From the NCBI GenBank assembly GCA_041690535.1, contig JAWLHA010000111.1:1-9180 (forward strand): 9,180 bases of DNA, read 5' to 3'. Shown here one piece after another: positions 6,218 to 9,180 of the stretch. The notes below the pieces were generated by a model. The model did not search any database and was not told where the DNA came from. It was given only the letters and a program-made list of their open reading frames with translations. Origin of the DNA: JAWLHA01 sp041690535 (lineage in GTDB: Bacteria > Pseudomonadota > Gammaproteobacteria > Thiohalomonadales > Thiohalomonadaceae). The number at the start of each line of letters is the position of its first letter. Position 1 is the first letter of the stretch. The position numbers were made by a program, and so were the translations under genes.

Positions 6218-7171
6218 ATGGGAGAGAATCCAACCCCCTCGCCCGCACCGGCGCGACGGGAGAGGTGGCGCCTGGTGCTGCGCAGCGGCTTCTTCCTGCT
6301 GTTCGTGCTGGCGCCGCCTCTGAACCTGCTTCGCTTCGACCTTGCACAGGGGCACGCCTTCCTTCTGGGGATGGAGTGGACCCTGGGGCTCGCGCCGTTC
6401 CAGTCCGGCGAGATTGGCGCCGGCGAGGCCGCGCTCAACCTGCTGCTGCGCGGATTCCTGCCCCTGTTCGCAGTGGCGGCACTGCTTCTGTGGCTGGCCT
6501 GGCGCTATGGGCGCCTCTATTGCGGCTGGCTTTGCCCCCACTTCTCGGTGGTGGAGCTCATCAATGCCCTGATGCGCCGGGCCAGCGGGCGGCCGACCCT
6601 GTGGGAGCGCCGCCCCCTTCCCGAGCGCCTGCCCGATGGGCGCACCATCCGCCCCAATCGCCGCTGGTGGCCGGTGGCCGTTTTGGCCGTCATCGGCTTC
6701 GCCTTTGTGTGGGCGGTGGCGTTGCTCACCTATTTGCTGCCGCCGAAGGAGATCTATGGAAATCTGCTGGCCGGCACTCTCACCCGCAACCAGGCGTTGT
6801 TCATCGGCGTCGCCACGGTGGTGTTCACCCTGGAGTTCCTGCTGGCGCGTCACCTGTTCTGCCGCTTCGGCTGCGCTGTGGGGCTGTTTCAGAGCCTGGT
6901 GTGGATGGCCAACGACCGTGCCCTGGTGGTGGACTTCGACACGGCACGGGCACGCGCCTGTGCCGCTTGCGACGCCGCCTGCGAGAACGCCTGCCCGATG
7001 CGCCTGAAACCGCGCGATCTGAAGCGGCGCATGTTCACCTGCACCCAGTGCACTCAGTGTGTGCAGGCGTGCGAGCAGGTGCAGGAAGACAATCCCGAGG
7101 GGTCCCTGTTGCGCTGGCGTGACAACGGCAAAGACCTCAAGTCGACACGGGGCCGCCAGTCGGCCTCTTAG
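6218..7171 (+). CDS. membrane 4Fe-4S polyferredoxin (NapH/NosR/CcoG-like) in the nor operon
   Basis: This 317-residue membrane iron-sulfur protein belongs to the NapH/NosR/CcoG class. Hydrophobic segments lie at about 20-36, 76-96, 151-174 and 193-210. Membrane-proximal cysteine pairs occur in CGWLCPH (C102, C106) and CRFGC (C215, C219), the typical pair of CxxxC motifs. Two 4Fe-4S sites follow: C248-x2-C251-x3-C255-x3-C259-P and C275-x2-C278-x2-C281-x3-C285. The spacing of the first differs from the common CxxCxxC pattern. No clear Shine-Dalgarno precedes ATG 6218; it lies 9 bases after the norQ stop, so translational coupling is likely. CcoG reduces copper for cbb3 oxidase assembly, while NapH and NosR move electrons across the membrane. 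Its place between norQ and norD suggests a redox role in FeB insertion or electron supply. The family is clear; the function is inferred. Confidence 0.88.
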   Translation: MGENPTPSPAPARRERWRLVLRSGFFLLFVLAPPLNLLRFDLAQGHAFLLGMEWTLGLAPFQSGEIGAGEAALNLLLRGFLPLFAVAALLLWLAWRYGRLYCGWLCPHFSVVELINALMRRASGRPTLWERRPLPERLPDGRTIRPNRRWWPVAVLAVIGFAFVWAVALLTYLLPPKEIYGNLLAGTLTRNQALFIGVATVVFTLEFLLARHLFCRFGCAVGLFQSLVWMANDRALVVDFDTARARACAACDAACENACPMRLKPRDLKRRMFTCTQCTQCVQACEQVQEDNPEGSLLRWRDNGKDLKSTRGRQSAS

Positions 7172-7184
7172 GGGGAGATCCACG

Positions 7185-9020
7185 ATGGAAGAAGCGGTCG
7201 GCAAGATTTGGCACCGCCTGGTCACCGGCGCGGCCCGCAGCGGCTATCCCGAAGCGACCGTCCACCTGGATGCGGAGGCGACGGCCCTGGGGATCTTCTT
7301 CCGCGCCCTGGGCGGCGATGCCGGGTTGCGTGTCGAGGTCGCCGAGGAGAGCGAGCACCGTGCGCGGCGAACGCTTCTGGCACGCATCGCCGGCACCGGC
7401 AACCGCATCGCCCTAGGGTGGCGCGATGCCGAAGCGCTGCGCCTGCCCGCCACGCTCGACGTGTTCCCGGACCCGGGCCTCAACCGTGAGCTGTACCGCT
7501 GGCTGGCGGCCCTGGCGGCGGTGGGGGAGGATCCGGCACTTCCCTGGCATGTGCGAAGCACACTGGCAACCCTGACGGTGTGGCGGTGCTGGCCCGGTCT
7601 GGCGCGCCGCTACCGGGACTTGGTCGACGCCTACCTGCCCCTGCGGCCGGACCCGCGGCGGCTGCCCCCGGATGAGGCGGCCCAGGAGGGCGCGCTGCGC
7701 GAGCTGCTCCGCGCGCCCCACATCGACGTGGCGTTTCCGCCGGCGGCGCGTCCCCCGGCGCCGGTGCATCTATGGCTCCACCCCGCGCCGCCCCGGCCGC
7801 CGGCCGCCGATGACGCCCCCGGCCCCGCCGCCGGCGGTGAAGAGGGAGGCGGCCGCACCCTCGATGCGCGGGGCCGACGCCGCCGCCGCGCCGAGCGGGT
7901 GGAGATGCCGGAGCGCAACGCAGGTCTGCTTGCCGTGCGGATGGAGGCCCTGCTGGGTTTTGCCGAGTACGTGAAGGTGGACCGCGGCAGCGAGGAGGAG
8001 GATGACCTGGAGGAGGCCGCCCGCAACGCGGACGACATGGAGGTCATGAGTGTCGCCCGGGACAGTGGCAGCAGCGCCAGCCGGGTGCGTTTCGACCTGG
8101 ATCTGCCCTCGGCGGCCAGCGACGACACGCCAATAGGGGAGGGCCTGCTGCTTCCCGAGTGGGACTGGCGGCGCGGTGTGCTGCGGCAGGAGCACTGCCG
8201 CATCCTGCCCATGGTGGCGGCCGACGCGCCCCCCACCGAGCTTCCCCGACATCTCACCCGCAGCGCCCGGCGCCTGCGGGCACAGTTCGAAACCCTCGCG
8301 GAGGCGCGGGTGTGGCAGAGCGGCCAGCCGGACGGGTGCGAACTCGATCTCGACGCATTCCAGCGCTTTGCCGCGGCCCGCGCCACCGGCCAGGCGGATG
8401 CGGAGGCGCGCATCTACCGGGACTTGCGCGCCGGGGGGCGGGAGCTGGCCTGTCTGGCCCTGGCCGATCTTTCCCTCTCCACCGACGCGGCGGTCAATGA
8501 CGAGATGCGCATCGTGGATGTGGTGCGCGATACGTTGTACCTCTTTTCCGAGGCCCTCTCCGCCACCGGTGACCGCTTCGCCCTCTACGGCTTCTCCTCG
8601 CGCCGGCGCGAGCACGTCCGCCTCCACCTGCTGAAGGGATTTGAGGAGCGTTACGACGCCCAAGTGCGTGGGCGTCTGGCGGCCATCAAGCCGGGATTCT
8701 ATACCCGCATGGGGGCGGCCATCCGGTATGCCAGCGATCTGCTGGAGCCCCAGGGGAGCGGCCGCCGCCTGCTGCTCATCATCACCGATGGCAAACCCAA
8801 CGACCTTGACCAGTACGAGGGGCGCTACGGCGTGGAGGACACGCGCATGGCGATCATCGAAGCGCGGCGGCGGGGGCTTCTCCCCTTCTGCGTCACCATC
8901 GACACCACCGCCGGCGACTACCTCCCCTACCTCTTCGGCAGCGGCGGCTTTGTGGTGATCCGTCGCCCCGAGGAGCTGCCGAGCCAACTGCCGCAGCTGT
9001 ATTTGCGCCTGACCCGGTGA
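7185..9020 (+). CDS. norD: NorD, VWA-domain NO reductase activation protein
   Basis: This 611-residue protein partners NorQ in activating NO reductase. The C-terminal von Willebrand factor A domain (about 420-605) has a complete MIDAS metal site: DLSLS (D428, S430, S432), T507 in YTRMG, and D535 in ITDGKPND. MIDAS contacts between VWA proteins and MoxR-type ATPases are the rule in this class. The N-terminal half (about 1-180) is a helical NorD-type region. A Pro/Ala/Gly-rich stretch (about 185-225) runs into a run of arginines (231-235) and looks disordered. An acidic segment EEEDDLEE follows at about 270-277. The length matches known NorD proteins of about 610 residues. ATG 7185 is preceded by GGGGGAG at 7171-7177; the frame is open upstream to 7059 but that part overlaps the polyferredoxin gene. 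It is the last gene of the operon. Confidence 0.95.
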   Translation: MEEAVGKIWHRLVTGAARSGYPEATVHLDAEATALGIFFRALGGDAGLRVEVAEESEHRARRTLLARIAGTGNRIALGWRDAEALRLPATLDVFPDPGLNRELYRWLAALAAVGEDPALPWHVRSTLATLTVWRCWPGLARRYRDLVDAYLPLRPDPRRLPPDEAAQEGALRELLRAPHIDVAFPPAARPPAPVHLWLHPAPPRPPAADDAPGPAAGGEEGGGRTLDARGRRRRRAERVEMPERNAGLLAVRMEALLGFAEYVKVDRGSEEEDDLEEAARNADDMEVMSVARDSGSSASRVRFDLDLPSAASDDTPIGEGLLLPEWDWRRGVLRQEHCRILPMVAADAPPTELPRHLTRSARRLRAQFETLAEARVWQSGQPDGCELDLDAFQRFAAARATGQADAEARIYRDLRAGGRELACLALADLSLSTDAAVNDEMRIVDVVRDTLYLFSEALSATGDRFALYGFSSRRREHVRLHLLKGFEERYDAQVRGRLAAIKPGFYTRMGAAIRYASDLLEPQGSGRRLLLIITDGKPNDLDQYEGRYGVEDTRMAIIEARRRGLLPFCVTIDTTAGDYLPYLFGSGGFVVIRRPEELPSQLPQLYLRLTR

Positions 9021-9028
9021 GACCGCGT

Positions 9029-9078
9029 ACCTGCTTTCAAGGACTTACATCGCTCACAGCACGGCCGTGACATAAGTA
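9029..9078 (+). repeat. short palindromic repeat, copy 3
   Basis: It matches bases 103-152 at 46 of 50 positions in the same orientation and shares the TCGCTCACAGCACGGCC core with the MITE-like element, which is inverted. The core is an imperfect dyad (ACTTACATC against GACATAAGT). It lacks the 13-bp CAGGGTAAACGCA terminal repeats. It starts 9 bases after the norD stop, so it would form the 3' end of the nor transcript. There is no U-tract to mark it as an intrinsic terminator. Confidence 0.7.
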
Positions 9079-9116
9079 GTTGTAACTATTCAGACCCAAC
9101 AGCCCGAGTGCCTCAC

Positions 9117-9180
9117 GTAGGAGCCCAGCCCTCTGGGCGATTGCATCGGTAAAGCTCGCGCAGCAATCGCCCAGAGGGCT
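9117..9180. repeat. REP-type palindrome with GTAG head, cut by window end
   Basis: AGCCCTCTGGGCGATTGC (9127-9144) and its exact inverse (9163-9180) form a perfect 18-bp stem around an 18-base loop. It is preceded by GTAGGAGCCC. The GTAGGAGC head followed by a palindrome is the format of bacterial REP sequences mobilised by RAYT (IS200-like) enzymes. The right arm probably continues beyond the window to the inverse of GTAGGAGCCC. It could also end the nor transcript, but no U-tract is visible. Confidence 0.75.

Noticed and set aside
7059..7184. An upstream extension of norD by 42 codons
   Set aside because: It overlaps the cysteine-rich end of the polyferredoxin gene in another frame. ATG 7185 has a ribosome binding site and gives the usual NorD length.
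3926..7225. A 1099-codon open frame on the minus strand opposite norB, norQ and the polyferredoxin gene
   Set aside because: It is antisense to three securely identified genes. The predicted protein is rich in His, Gln, Gly and Glu with no domain or membrane pattern, as expected of a shadow frame in GC-rich DNA with codon-third-position bias.
103..9078. The three short repeats as a CRISPR array
   Set aside because: The copies are kilobases apart, differ in orientation, and have no regular spacers or cas genes.

Overview
The window is GC-rich, densely coding proteobacterial DNA. The NorC and NorB sequences closely resemble those of Pseudomonas-type cytochrome c-dependent nitric oxide reductases. 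Together with the REP-like palindromes, this suggests a denitrifying gammaproteobacterium, perhaps of the Chromatiales/Ectothiorhodospiraceae kind. The lineage is an inference from style and motifs; no marker gene is present to fix it.

Layout. Bases 1-260 hold the possible first codons of a leftward gene running off the left edge and copy 1 of a short repeat family. Bases 261-2831 (minus strand) encode a glycogen/alpha-glucan phosphorylase (GlgP, GT35 family). Bases 2832-3464 are a 633-bp divergent intergenic region. It contains an outward-facing duplicated 17-mer, a large REP-like palindrome, a 63-bp MITE-like element with perfect 13-bp terminal inverted repeats and flanking 10-bp direct repeats, and a Dnr/FNR-type box just ahead of norC. 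Bases 3465-9020 (plus strand) form a compact operon: norC, norB, norQ, a membrane 4Fe-4S polyferredoxin gene, and norD. Bases 9021-9180 hold copy 3 of the short repeat and most of a GTAG-headed REP palindrome cut by the window end.

How the genes work together. NorC (membrane-anchored cytochrome c) passes electrons to NorB (heme b, heme b3 and non-heme FeB), which reduces 2 NO to N2O. NorQ (MoxR/CbbQ-type AAA+ ATPase) and NorD (VWA/MIDAS protein) form the chaperone pair needed to activate NorB, probably by FeB insertion. The interposed polyferredoxin resembles the NapH/NosR/CcoG family and sits exactly between the two maturation genes. That makes it a candidate redox partner in cNOR assembly or electron supply, and it is the most interesting gene here. 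The NO-responsive type of box upstream of norC fits induction under denitrifying conditions. GlgP belongs to glycogen breakdown and has no evident functional link to the nor operon. Copies 1 and 3 of the short repeat lie in the same orientation about 8.9 kb apart and bracket the glgP-nor block.
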